From Silene noctiflora (lineage: Eukaryota; Streptophyta; Magnoliopsida; Caryophyllales; Caryophyllaceae): a stretch of 20,987 nucleotides of DNA. A program made the position numbers and the translations under genes. Location of the stretch: NCBI GenBank assembly GCA_009801015.1, contig VHZZ01009453.1, positions 1 to 20,987 of the forward strand, written 5' to 3'. Below the pieces are notes generated by a model. The model saw only the letters and a program-made list of their open reading frames with translations. It had not been told where the DNA came from and did not search any database. Below, in pieces: positions 9,101 through 17,311 of the stretch (position 1 is its first letter; every line of letters begins with the position of its first letter).

Positions 9101-12100
9101 CTGGTTCCTTATTGACGTGCTCGACTTGCTGCCTGTAAAGCAAGGTACCATGACTTAACTGCTTAAATAGTACAAACCATCCCATAGCCATTACCCTTAG
9201 ATTTATTGAAGGCATTGGTGCAATGGTCTGTTATGGTGTTGTACTATTATGTGCTTGGTCACTCCGGTGGACGAGAGTATCCTTGAAGCTTGTCAATATA
9301 TTTTATTAGTTGATACGAGAAGAGAAAGAAGGTTGCGATTGCTATGCATGGAGATTGGAGAACCTTTGTCAATGTATAATAAGATTTGGGAGGGGAGATG
9401 TATTTCTCACGACTGAAGCAGAGCCATCTTATAGCCCTTACCCTTAGCTTTATTAAAGGCATTGGTGCAATGGCCGGGTCCGGGAAGATTGAACTAGAGT
9501 TGGAGACTTGGAGCTGTTATAGTGTTGTACTATTATGTGCTTGGTCACTGCTGTTGACGCGTGTACCCGAAGCTCGTCAATATATTTGGTTAGTTGATTG
9601 GGGGAGGAGAAAGAAGGTTGGGATTGCTATGCAGGGAGAGCCTTTGTCAATGTATGATAAGATTTGGGAGGGGAGATGTATTTTTCATGACTGAAGCAGA
9701 ACCATCTTATAGCCTTTACCCTTAGCTTTATTGGAGGCGATGGTGCAATTGCCTGTTATGGTGTTGTACTATTATGTGCTTGGTCACTCCGGTGGATGCA
9801 GATACCTAAAGCTTGTCAATATATTGGTTAGTTGATAGCAGAGGATAGAGGAAAAGAAGGTTTGGATTGCCATGCATGGAGAACGAACCATTGTCAGTGT
9901 ATGATAAGATTTGGGAGGGGAGATATATTTCTCATAATTTTTGTTGTCTTGCTTGTTGGTAATATGAATACATAAATGTTCTAGTTATAGTTTCTTTCCC
10001 TTCATTTCATTTCCATATGTTTGCTCAAAATCTGTCACATATTTGAACAAATGTATGTAAATGAAACGAACGGAGTGTAAGTAGGGTCCTACGTTTACAT
10101 TAACTTGGAAACCAAATACTACCAATATCTTATTACTTTATATTAATAATATTATTTCCTCGGATTATCTTATTCTCTTGTATTATAGCATCTTAATCTT
10201 ATACTCCCGTATGGTATAATATTATATATACCATGTTTATTAATATCCCTCCTCAAACTTATGTAATTTGCTAAAATTTCCATGAGTTTGCAAAATATAA
10301 TAATTAAAAAAAGAAATAATTATCAATGCTTCTTCGTCTTCATCAATCATGTTCATCTTCGCAAGGTTGACAAGATAAATGTGTGTTGGACTTGTTAGAT
10401 GATTTTGGTTGTGTATATGACTCACAAGATCGTTGACCATTTGGGTTGCGTGTAGGTCGCAAGACAATTTTAGGTTTTGTGTATAGGACTCACCGGACGA
10501 TTTAGTTTGCGTATAGAACTTGACCATTTATTACCTCCTGTCACGAAATCAGAGACATTTATTCAAGTTTTAAAGAAGAAGATGGGCTTTGAAGTGACCT
10601 ATGGTAATCTTTCGAGTTTCTAAAATTTAGCAGTGTATTATTCTTAATTTCGCTCAAGGATGTTTAAATATTAAACTCTTTCTTCCTTGAGAGACTCAAT
10701 TAGAAGTTAAGCACTACTAGATTAGATGGAACATTGCTCACATAGCGTAGAAGCTCAAGGGGTGAATTTTCTTCTCACTTAGTAGTGTATAATTATTTAT
10801 ACTTGTCTTTGACAGTCTCCTTTGTTCTACTTCTTAGGAAATGCTTAAAGATCGTGGAGTGGCACCTTTCTCAAAGTGGGATAAAGAGCTGCCAAAGATT
10901 GTATTCGATCCACGCTTCAAGGTTTGTTCAGTACAAGATTTCAAATCTTCTGTCTTGAGGATCCAGGGCTCTGCATAGGGGTTTACTTAAGCAGGTCTAA
11001 TCATATAATTATATATGCTGAATATATTTCTGTTGCATTCTCCTATTCTGCTTTCCTTCCCTATTTTGGTTCATTTTCCCATCTTAAACAGAGCCAAGGA
11101 CTCACAATTCTTTGTTTAAGGATATGAAGGGAGAAGGCAGAGTAGCTCAATGATCTTTCTGCACTTCATACATTGTGGAGTTGCAGCCAACTATCAATTA
11201 TTGACATAAATTTTGGTCTCCTGTTGTACACGGATTTCATTCCCTTCATGACCTTTTTACATACTACCTTCTCTATAAAAAAGAATGAATTGTCAACATA
11301 TGTTAATCAAACCTTGAAAGACTTTTCAGAACATGGACCGTGCAGTTGTTTCCCTGCTTGTTAGAACGCACTATGCAATAGCTTGAAACATCATAAGAGA
11401 CTCAATGTCACGTGTCTAACTTTCTAGAAATCTGCTTTGTAGTGGCAGTCATCATCAGATTTTCTCTTTGCTGTTGCTTCGCTTCGCTTCTTTGGCGTTT
11501 ACTTCTCTAAGAATATTGTTGCAAATTTGTTATTTTGCTTAAAATAATGTATAAAAAAATGATCGTTTTGGGTCAGAACCAAACTCCTTTCTCAAAATGC
11601 TGTATAGTTTTTGAGCATTATTTCATAAAATATTCCAAAATTGTGATGTATGCGTCTTTTGTTTGCTTTGATGCTTCATGAAGTGAGACAATTAATGTTA
11701 TGGTCCGAATGGGTCTAAATGCTAGTGATAGGAGACACAACTCATTTAAGGTTATGGTCAAACTTGTGATTGTAAAAACGACATTGTTTTCCTAAGTCCC
11801 ACTCTATAAGCCTCACCTTCGTTTTAAAAAGGACGAGAACACGAGATGTTCCTAGGGCATGAATGCCCATGGTGCGCCTCATAGACACTAGCCCTTACTA
11901 TTTTTTTTAAAAGAAATAGAAGAAGAAAATTGTGGAAATTGCATAGGCTGTGCACCTGCGCCTTATCAGTGAGGCGTAATTTGCCGCATTGAGGCGTTTT
12001 GGCTAGTGCCTCGCTGACCCATGTGTGTGGGCGCAGTTTTTTAAAGTAAGAACCCCACTGTATAATTTTAAAATCTGGGATGTCTGGCCACTGCTTACAG

Positions 12101-15100
12101 TTAGAGTTTAGACAGACTGGTTAATACAAGTTTTGGTGTAAGATTATTATTCTGCACTTTTGCCACACGAGCCTTCTATATTCCGTGGTTGTATGACCTG
12201 GGAATGCTTTTCCCCCCTGTCTATCTTCAAAATGAGCGCAGAGGTGAACCTCACTTGCTTTATATTTGTAGGCAATTCCCACATATGGTGAACGTCGGTC
12301 ATTGTTCGATCACTATGTCCGTACACGAGCGGAAGAAGAACGTAAAGAAAAGCGAGCAGCTCAGAAAGCTGCCGTGGAGGGTTTCAAGCAGTTGCTAGAA
12401 GAAGCAAAAGAGGTTTATATGAGCTAATCTTGGTTTAGTTTTACTTCAGCTGTAATTTGTTGTTGCAAAAGGGTGAAAACTGAAAAGCTATACTGCCTGA
12501 GAAATGTAAAGGAAGGTGCACTCAGTTCTTGATGTACTCAAATGTGTCCCCCCTTTTTTCTGAGACAACTTTTTAAATGCTTAATTTAAACTTTCATACT
12601 TCTAGAGTTCCAACAGGAAAATTGTACTGGAATTTTACTTGAAACTTCAAATGTGCTTACCTTTCAGGGTATTGATGTCAACACTGATTATCATACATTT
12701 AAGAAGACATGGGGGAATGATCCACGATTTGAGGCCTTGGAGCGCAAAGAGCGAGAGGCTCTCTTGAATGAGCGGTACCATTTATTTATTTGCTTATTCA
12801 TCTTTTGTTTTTTGGTACTCAGCTCAGTGTGATCCCCAACTAAAACACATTGACGACTACCTGTACTATGCCCATTGCAGTCGGCCCATGGTTTTAAATC
12901 AGGGTATTAGTCGCAATAGTGGGAACATTTACTAATCTTGGTTGCTTACTATGACGTGGTGGTGCGTCCAATGTTGTCATTTATGATAACTTTTTTTGGT
13001 ATCGGTGTTATAAGCCGTATCAGTCTAGTATTTACTTTATTAGCGTAGTATTGTCCATATCAGTTGCCGTCCCATTCAACATCCTTCATGGTAGTATCTC
13101 TGAGAGTGGCAATTCGAAAAAAATCTTGAAATTAGATTTTCAAAGGTGAATGAATGCCTACACCAAATGTCATGCCAAAACAAAGTTTTCTCTCCATCAT
13201 TAACCCTAAATACCACGTTGAAACTTGAAAGAAACCCAATCCTGACAGTTTGGATTTTGAAAGAGTAACACAATCAGAAAACTTCACTTCCTTACTCCAC
13301 CAACCTACCTTTGAACTCCATATTGTAAGAAGATGACATTCTTCCAATGCACATCTTTTTCAAAGAGCTTGATATTTGCGGAATGGAGGTTTAGTTACTG
13401 TAATGTTTGTAACTTGCATTTAGCTTGATCCAGTTTTGTTATCGACAGGGTTTCTTATTCAACTTTGCTGTGATAGCTCTCTTGTTAATTTTACTGATTG
13501 ATCTAGCACTTCTGAGTCTGCCTTGCTCAAGATTATATTTTGCCCACCGTTAAGTTTTTTGGTTTTTGGTACTTAATACTCCTGTCCAAATAAGATCTTT
13601 TGAAAATTATGTGAGGGAATTTTGGAGTGTAAGTACATTTTGGACCGAGGGTGTATAATCTTTTCATTTGTGGGTTGGGGGATGAGGCTATGGATTGAGT
13701 ATTTTTCGTCTGTAAACTGGCGAGGACGTGCAATATCTATCATGGTGAGTTAAGCAAAAGTTTGTTCGTGTTGCAGGTTGTTTGCACTAAAGAAGGTTGC
13801 TGAGGAAAAAGCTCAAGTTGAGCGCACAGCTATCGTCACAGATTTTAAATCAATGCTTCGTGAAAGAGAGGACATAACTCCAAGTTCCCGTTGGTCTAAG
13901 GTGGTGTATTTTACACTCTTTACATTTATCTTTGTGTTTGACCTCTAGAAGTTAAACTTAATTTTGACCGTACATTAGCTAAAATATACAGGAAGTTAAT
14001 ATAGTAGGAAAATATTTACATTTGTTTTCCGAAAACCTCACACAAAAGTGATGTACTCCCTTCCATCCATGTTCTTCCCCATTTAATTGTGGCATAATTC
14101 TTAAAGGATAAATTTAAATAACTAAACTTGTAAGTGAACCACCAATCGAGTCTTCATTAACCACACTAATTCACAACCTCTCTCTCACCTCCTCTTTCTT
14201 CTGTAACAATCTCCCTCCTCGCCCACTCCTCCTTTCTATTACAAGGTCTCATCCTTTCTGCTGGCAATGTTTATCTAGCAAGTGACCACCACTCTATGCT
14301 CATCCTCCGACGAACATCTCTTTTATAACAGCTTGCCTTCGTCCTCGTTGATCAGCAGTAGCACTAAGCCCTTGCTGGTGGTCATCCTTTGGCAAACCTC
14401 ACGCATCTCTAACGAAGCAACATGTATCTCCTTCCCTATGCATTTGTTCTTCCGCCGACAAACCCCAGTCTATCTCCTAAGTCATAACCTAGTTTTTTGA
14501 ACGACCGTTAGACCTTTAGATTTAAATGAACGAGTGAGTGAGGGGAATGAAAGGGGTTCTGGTGGGAGTGGTGGGAATTAGGTCAAATGGGGTGGTGCTG
14601 CTGGCAACCGAATCCAACGAGAAAAAAGATGACGGTACGACTGAAGCCGGAAACCAATAGTGGCAGTGGTTGTGGACTTGTGGCGGGGATGTTATTATTC
14701 TAACGTTAGGGTTTGTAGTAATCTTGAAAACTGGGGCTATAACACAATGACATTTTTTATTTGTGGTTGGGGACTTGTTGTGGGGATGGGGTTGACTTGT
14801 GTTGTGTTCTGATTTGTGTCTCAGGAATGCTGTCTGATGATGAATGAGTGGAAGGGTAGTGAGAGAGAGGGTAGAAGTTTTTTAAACCCTTGTCTTAAAA
14901 AATGTGCAAAAGGTAATGGGTAGAAAAACAAAAGTGGGAGGGAGTATCTGCTTTTACATTACTTGATTCTATGTTGGTTTAGAATCATATCTTGTCTCTT
15001 TGAAATGGCTTAATGTTGTAGGTAAAGGATGTTATCCGGGAAGATGCTAGGTACAAAGCTGTTAAGCATGAAGAGCGAGAGGCTGTATTCAACGAATACA

Positions 15101-17311
15101 TTTTGGAGTTAAAGGCTACAGATGATGAAGCTGAGAGGTCGAAAAGGAGAGAACAGGTATTAATGCTTGATGACTGCCCCCTTTCCTTCAGGTTAAGAAT
15201 TATCATACTTTAGAAGTCTTTCGTGTTTTGTGCTTTTACTTTTGTACCGGATTCACTTATACAGAGTAAGGACTAAGAGTAGATTAACTGTTACTTTATA
15301 CTGCATTCCCTTAAAACAAGTATGAGTAGTTGATGCTGAAACTGACGTTCAGAGAACTTTTTCTTGATCTAGGAATTTAGGTTACGGATTATTATTGTCG
15401 GTAAATAATGAAATTTTGTTATATTGTATGGAAGTATGGAACAACTCCATATTCAATGCAGTCAAAGATTCACTATTTGTTGGCTTTGGAGTTTGATGGG
15501 ATAAAGCAAAATGACTCGCTACACTGTCCATGCTTCTTGTTTGTTAAGTAGTGGGCAATTGACACAATTGTCGACATAAATTACTCTAACTGTGTGGCAC
15601 TGTCTTGATAACCGAGGGTGGCTATAAGCTGATAGTTCCAGTAAAAAATTTTGGTCTTTTGCAATATGACTAGTGCTTCATTACATATAATCTCCCTGGT
15701 GCTACAGAGCTGCTTACATTGGTGTACAAAAAAAAATATGTTGCAGGAAAAGTTAAAAGAGCGGGAGAGAGAAATGCGGAAGAGAAAAGAAAGAGAGGAG
15801 CAGGAGGTGGAAAGAGTACGATCAAAGGTTCGGAGAAAGGAAGCAGTTGCTTCATATCAAGCTCTGCTAGTTGAAAAAATAAAAGATCCTCAGGTTAGAC
15901 AACGTTGAAATCTGACGGCTGAAATTTCTTGTCTCTAGTTTTCCCTCTTGCGAGAGGGGAACCATTTTGTAGTTTTGTTACTCATTTTGAAAACAACTTC
16001 AATTTCAATTGTGCCCTTTACAAGATATTCCAAATTACGAGAATTCCAACTTCAATTTCAATTGCACCTCTATGAGATTGACAAATTGTTTTGTTTGCTG
16101 TATCTTTAATCCATGTTTAGGCGTCTTGGACTGAGTCAAAAACCAAAATCGAGAAAGATCCACAAGGGCGTGCGTCCAACCCTGATTTGGACGAATCTGA
16201 CTTGGAGAAGCTTTTTCGAGAGCATATAAAAATGCTTTATGAGGTATATTATTAAATGCAACTGTGCTCTATTACTTGCTAAAAAACTATTTGCATGTGG
16301 TAGAACGAGAGACAATGTTTGGGATGGAGTTTGATTTTTTTATTCTATAAGAAATAGATGGTTCATTCCGGGGAAAAGTGGTTACACAAGATGAGTTGTA
16401 GTGTTTTAAGGTATTGATATAACCGCTGCATCAGTACTGACCAACGGCTGTGTGTGCCTGTAATGAGATATACCCTTCTGCATCAGGTCCTCATTTAGAA
16501 ACTGTGAATACTCGTTTTTAGGCACATACTAATGCCATTGTGCAATGTTCTAATGCCACAGATAAATGGCTGGAGAAAGCTAAACACAGTAAACAGTAAA
16601 AGAATAAAATGTAGTTTATCTCTCGTAACTTTCCGTGGCACAGCCAAGTGGCTCGTGGAGCTATGTTTCCCTTTTTATATCAAATGGAAGTAGAGGATAA
16701 TGAAAAGGGCCGCGTTTTAATGGAGGTGTTCCGTGTGCATTCCAGTCTTCTAACACACTTGTGTTGTGCTTTCTCAACCTTGCTTTCTGCAATCCTTTTT
16801 TAATATTGCAATCCTTTTCATTTGTAACATTATTTCACACTGTTAGTAACCCTTCTATCGTTATGATTGTTTGGCAACTGTTGGTCACCATTTTAGTATT
16901 TATTATGGCAACACAGTCTCACAAGAAGTCATTGTAAGACCATCTGACAAGGGATTTGAGGGTTTATAACTTGTAATTTGTTGCCTTCTCCAGAGATGTG
17001 CACACAACTTCAAAGCTCTATTAGCCGAGGTTATAACTCCAGAGGCAGCATTAAGAGAAACAGAGGATGGGAAAACAGTCATTAACTCTTGGTCTACTGC
17101 CAAAAAGGCTTTAAAGCCTGATGTCAGATACTCGAAGATGCCAAGAAAAGATAGAGAAACACTTTGGAAAAGGCATGCAGAGGATTTGCAGCGAAAGCAA
17201 AAGGGCACCGCTGAGCAAAAAATAGACAAACATACTGAATCTAAGAATAGAAATTCTAATGGTTCTGGGAGATATTCTTCAGCTTCGAGGAGCGCTCAGG
17301 AACGAAGGTAG
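2724..17311 (+). CDS. PRP40C: Pre-mRNA-processing protein 40C (TCERG1/CA150-like), 13 exons
   Basis: The spliced CDS is join(2724-3168, 3723-3886, 4649-4686, 6464-6542, 7969-8436, 10838-10921, 12272-12412, 12668-12774, 13777-13900, 15022-15156, 15747-15893, 16121-16243, 16994-17311). All 12 introns are GT-AG, all phases agree, and the product is 790 residues. Visible in order: Pro-rich N-terminus (1-148); WW1 (W172 to P197, YYYN core, second Trp replaced by Y194); WW2 (W224, YYYN, W246, P249); acidic patch (373-385); FF1 (about 394-450); FF2 (460-515); FF3 (528-583); charged helix (586-626); FF4 (627-687); FF5 (688-755). The WW pair, the FF series and FF1 motifs such as KIVFDPRF place it with plant PRP40C and animal TCERG1. 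In that family WW domains bind proline-rich partners and RNA polymerase II CTD, and FF domains bind phosphorylated CTD and splicing factors, so a nuclear role linking transcription to splicing is inferred. Arabidopsis PRP40C is, from memory, about 835 residues, so this copy is near full length. Confidence 0.9.
3169..3722 (+). other. PRP40C intron 1
   Basis: GT-AG intron of 554 bp, phase 1, with acceptor TTTTGCAG. It contains the small inverted-repeat element at 3354-3476. Confidence 0.8.
3354..3476. mobile_element. Short TIR element or remnant in intron 1
   Basis: The left end reads AGTGGTGGAGCCGGGATTT and the right end, on the minus strand, reads CAGTGACGGAGCAAGGGTC. The termini are inverted and match over about 13 of 17 positions around GGAGC, enclosing about 120 bp with no coding capacity. 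Sequences starting GTGGCGGAGCCAGGAT are common dispersed repeats in dicot genomes. No convincing target-site duplication was found. Confidence 0.45.
3723..3886 (+). CDS. PRP40C: PRP40C exon 2: first WW domain
   Basis: Encodes residues 149-203. The WW domain runs from W172 through the Y183-Y184-Y185-N186 core and the STYEKP motif (192-197). The normal second Trp is Tyr (Y194). The upstream linker is polar and Asn/Asp-rich. Donor GGGGAG|GTACTT, phase 0. Confidence 0.85.
3887..4648 (+). other. PRP40C intron 2, nothing else seen
   Basis: GT-AG intron of 762 bp. A 17-base near-repeat (ATGCAATTTGAGGCGAG-like at about 4263 and 4301) is the only structure noticed. The 78-codon open frame inside is intronic. 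Confidence 0.75.
4649..4686 (+). CDS. PRP40C: PRP40C exon 3: 38-nt microexon
   Basis: Encodes 12 residues (PGNAAAQPTPVS) and two bases of W216, forming the linker between WW1 and WW2. Its acceptor is ACATACAG and its donor TTG|GTGAG. It is too short to be found by ORF length. The support is that it restores the phase between exons 2 and 4 (0 to 2) and contains a QPTPVS linker of the kind I recall in other plant PRP40C proteins. Confidence 0.75.
5020..5157. repeat. Dispersed repeat fragment, copy A
   Basis: It contains CGTGTTCGACACTCGACACTTG and CACCCGTGTCGTAAATG patches and ends GAGTAACATAGCT. The same GAGTAACATAGCT end, preceded by CGTGT and GACACGG motifs, recurs at 5588-5600. CGTGTCCGACACTTG followed by GAGTAACATAG is a recurrent plant repeat signature; I cannot assign a family. 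Confidence 0.45.
5470..5600. repeat. Dispersed repeat fragment, copy B
   Basis: This diverged second copy of the repeat at 5020-5157 lies about 445 bp downstream. It shares the terminal GAGTAACATAGCT block and a GTGTCCGACACGG block. The middle portions do not align well by eye. Confidence 0.4.
5993..6328. mobile_element. Fold-back MITE in intron 3
   Basis: The left terminus reads TACATCCGATGTACTACC and the right one, on the minus strand, reads TACATCGGATGTACTACC: 17 of 18 bases match as an inverted repeat. Similarity continues inward through CA..CTTTAT and TCTGAGC/TTTTGAGCAT motifs, so most of the 336 bp could fold back. The ATAAAGTTTCTGAG-like motif recurs in both arms. There is no coding capacity. 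A TA target duplication is possible, but the end point is uncertain by a few bases because the terminus is itself nearly palindromic. Confidence 0.7.
6464..6542 (+). CDS. PRP40C: PRP40C exon 4: N-terminal half of WW2
   Basis: Encodes the end of W216 through Q242. W224 is the first signature Trp, and KKYYYN at 233-238 is the core strand. An intron interrupts the WW domain directly after TKTQ. Donor CCCAG|GTATTG, phase 0. Confidence 0.85.
6543..7968 (+). other. PRP40C intron 4
   Basis: GT-AG intron of 1426 bp. More than half of it is the hAT-like insertion at 6932-7709. The acceptor is GTTATTAG after a ten-T tract; the later AG at 7973 would shift the frame and lose the WW residues. Confidence 0.8.
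6932..7709. mobile_element. Non-autonomous hAT-like transposon (778 bp)
   Basis: An exact 8-bp direct repeat, GTTGTTCA, flanks it at 6924-6931 and 7710-7717. This is the target-site length made by hAT transposases. The left terminus reads TAGGGGTGTTCATTTTCGG and the right one, on the minus strand, TAAGTGTGTTCATAGTTAA: 11 of the first 13 bases match. Subterminal regions are packed with GGTTCGGTT/AACCGGAACC motifs on both sides, another hAT habit (sites for transposase binding). No transposase or zinc-finger domain is encoded, so it would have moved only with help from an autonomous relative. Confidence 0.82.
7969..8436 (+). CDS. PRP40C: PRP40C exon 5: WW2 end, linker, acidic patch
   Basis: The longest exon, 156 codons (residues 243-398). 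It opens with ISSWQVPPEV, carrying the second signature Trp (W246) and Pro (P249) of WW2. A Ser/Ala/Gly-rich linker follows, with a predicted short helix ALDLVKRKL (313-321). Then comes the acidic Ser/Asp/Glu patch (373-385), a plausible CK2 target by composition, and the start of FF1 (VRQFK). Donor TTTAAG|GTAAAT, phase 0. Confidence 0.9.
8437..9184 (+). other. 5' third of PRP40C intron 5, nothing seen
   Basis: Unique-looking AT-rich sequence with no repeat or coding pattern recognised. It precedes the tandem array at 9185. Confidence 0.6.
9185..9937. repeat. Three-copy tandem array, units of about 230-280 bp
   Basis: Copies lie at 9185-9431 (247 bp), 9432-9709 (278 bp) and 9710-9937 (about 228 bp, 3' end truncated). 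Each opens TAGCC.TTACCCTTAG, passes through GTGTTGTACTATTATGTGCT and GCTTGGTCACT, and ends in GATTTGGGAGGGGAGAT. Copy 2 has about 36 extra bases after its CAATGGCC. The copies are clearly diverged by substitutions and small indels. The 102-codon open frame at 9386-9694 lies within the array and has no recognisable domain. The unit boundary is arbitrary by a few bases. Confidence 0.88.
10240..10530. repeat. Repeat-derived block with short degenerate tandem units
   Basis: The block begins AATATCCCTCCTCAAACTTA, a string resembling termini of dispersed plant retroelement-derived repeats. Within 10400-10525 a unit of about 32 bases recurs four times loosely (TTGTGTATATGACTCACAAG, TTGCGTGTAGGTCGCAAGAC, TTTGTGTATAGGACTCACCG, TTTGCGTATAGAACTTGACC). 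The 95-codon minus-strand frame across it is a by-product. Family assignment is not possible from sequence reading alone. Confidence 0.45.
10838..10921 (+). CDS. PRP40C: PRP40C exon 6: FF1 core
   Basis: Encodes residues 399-426. It carries the FF1 motifs W412 (FSKWDKEL) and KIVFDPRF, typical of the TCERG1-type FF1. Acceptor TTCTTAG, donor TTCAAG|GTTTG, phase 0 at both ends. Confidence 0.88.
10922..12271 (+). other. PRP40C intron 6
   Basis: GT-AG intron of 1350 bp. Apart from the GAGGCG/GCGCCTC-rich block at about 11855-12045 I see only AT-rich sequence. The open frames at 10924-11127, 11173-11364 and 12189-12398 are intronic or out-of-frame. Confidence 0.75.
11855..12045. repeat. GAGGCG/GCGCCTC-rich dispersed repeat
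   Basis: It contains GGTGCGCCTCATAGACACTA, GCACCTGCGCCTTATCAGTG, two GAGGCGT blocks, GTGCCTCGCTGACC and a terminal GGGCGCAGTTTTTTAAAG. Alternating GAGGCG and CGCCTC motifs suggest fold-back potential and a known type of dispersed plant repeat. No target duplication was identified. Confidence 0.4.
12272..12412 (+). CDS. PRP40C: PRP40C exon 7: FF1 end and FF2 start
   Basis: Encodes residues 427-473. It completes FF1 (ERRSLFDHYVRTR), then a charged linker EEERKEKRAAQK, and starts FF2 (VEGFKQLLEEA). Acceptor ATTTGTAG, donor AAAGAG|GTTTAT, phase 0. Confidence 0.88.
12668..12774 (+). CDS. PRP40C: PRP40C exon 8: FF2 core
   Basis: Encodes residues 474-508 plus two bases of R509. It contains TFKKTW and NDPRFEAL, the second FF helix region. 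Acceptor CTTTCAG, donor GAGCG|GTACC, phase 2. The preceding intron 7 (12413-12667, 255 bp) shows nothing of note. Confidence 0.88.
12775..13776 (+). other. PRP40C intron 8
   Basis: GT-AG intron of 1002 bp, phase 2, acceptor GTGTTGCAG. It contains an antisense LINE-like fragment at about 13076-13347. Confidence 0.75.
13076..13347 (-). pseudogene. Antisense L1-type LINE fragment
   Basis: On the minus strand the frame reads FRVNDGEKTLFWHDIW, matching the pattern F+VG(D/N)G...FW.D.W found after the reverse transcriptase domain of plant L1-type LINEs. Downstream, RIATLRDTT-like residues appear only after a one-base frame change near an A7 run, and upstream residues need another frame (13132-13347). 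It is therefore a short, frameshifted remnant with no functional reverse transcriptase. Confidence 0.5.
13777..13900 (+). CDS. PRP40C: PRP40C exon 9: FF2 end and FF3 start
   Basis: Encodes the last base of R509 to K550. It carries the charged linker AEEKAQVER and the FF3 start TDFKSMLRE through SSRWSK. Acceptor GTGTTGCAG, donor CTAAG|GTGGTG, phase 0. Confidence 0.88.
13901..15021 (+). other. PRP40C intron 9
   Basis: GT-AG intron of 1121 bp, 79 percent of which is the Stowaway/mariner-like element at 14056-14944. Confidence 0.8.
14056..14944. mobile_element. Stowaway/mariner-type element (889 bp)
   Basis: It is flanked by the dinucleotide TA on both sides (14054-14055 and 14945-14946), the Tc1/mariner target duplication. 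The left end reads CTCCCTTCCATCCATGTTCT and the right end, on the minus strand, CTCCCTCCCACTTTTGTTTT, close to the CTCCCTCCGT signature of plant Stowaway and related elements. The interior has a pyrimidine-rich left arm and a GTGG-rich right arm. No DDD/DDE transposase frame is visible, so it is non-autonomous, though longer than a classic Stowaway MITE. Confidence 0.75.
15022..15156 (+). CDS. PRP40C: PRP40C exon 10: FF3 core
   Basis: Encodes residues 551-595. It carries VKDVIREDARYKAV and EREAVFNEYILEL, completing FF3, then the start of the charged helix. Acceptor TGTTGTAG, donor GAACAG|GTATTA, phase 0. Confidence 0.9.
15157..15746 (+). other. PRP40C intron 10, nothing else seen
   Basis: GT-AG intron of 590 bp, AT-rich, with no repeat or coding pattern recognised. 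Acceptor ATGTTGCAG follows an A9 run at 15728-15736. Confidence 0.75.
15747..15893 (+). CDS. PRP40C: PRP40C exon 11: charged helix and FF4 start
   Basis: Encodes residues 596-644. Residues 596-626 are almost entirely Glu, Arg and Lys, a probable single helix or coiled coil like the one found in TCERG1 between FF3 and FF4. FF4 starts at AVASYQALL. Donor CCTCAG|GTTAGA, phase 0. Confidence 0.9.
15994..16064. repeat. 18-bp direct repeat in intron 11
   Basis: CAACTTCAATTTCAATTG occurs at 15994-16011 and again at 16047-16064, with a spacing of 53 bases. It lies in the short intron 11 (15894-16120). This is a small local duplication with no known role. Confidence 0.7.
16121..16243 (+). CDS. PRP40C: PRP40C exon 12: FF4 core
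   Basis: Encodes residues 645-685. It contains ASWTESKTKIEKDP and LEKLFREHIKMLYE. An insertion-like loop (QGRASNPDLDES) separates the helices. Acceptor ATGTTTAG, donor TATGAG|GTATAT, phase 0. Confidence 0.88.
16244..16993 (+). other. PRP40C intron 12, nothing else seen
   Basis: GT-AG intron of 750 bp with acceptor TTCTCCAG. AT-rich unique sequence; no element or coding frame recognised. Confidence 0.75.
16994..17311 (+). CDS. PRP40C: PRP40C exon 13: FF5 and C-terminus
   Basis: Encodes residues 686-790 and the TAG stop at 17309-17311. FF5 spans HNFKALLAEV through TLWKRHAEDL; its middle loop (TPEAALRETEDGKT) is longer than in the other FF domains. The tail is basic and Ser/Asn/Arg-rich, ending SAQERR. 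The stop overlaps a donor-like AAG|GTAGGG (cut after 17307), so a further terminal exon in some transcripts cannot be excluded. Confidence 0.8.
   Translation, partial: RCAHNFKALLAEVITPEAALRETEDGKTVINSWSTAKKALKPDVRYSKMPRKDRETLWKRHAEDLQRKQKGTAEQKIDKHTESKNRNSNGSGRYSSASRSAQERR

Noticed and set aside
9386-9694. 102-codon plus-strand frame
   Set aside because: It spans the junction of two tandem repeat units; the same sequence is not open in the other copies and no domain is seen.
10060-10120. AACGAACGGAGTGTAAGTA resembling a Stowaway right end
   Set aside because: Only a partial match to the ACGGAGGGAGTA terminus and no opposing left end found nearby.
14985-15206. Minus-strand frame over PRP40C exon 10
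   Set aside because: Antisense shadow of the FF3 coding exon.
16903-17229. 108-codon minus-strand frame, the longest on that strand in this part of the window
   Set aside because: It is antisense to the FF5 exon, where charged codons leave the complement open; no domain recognised.
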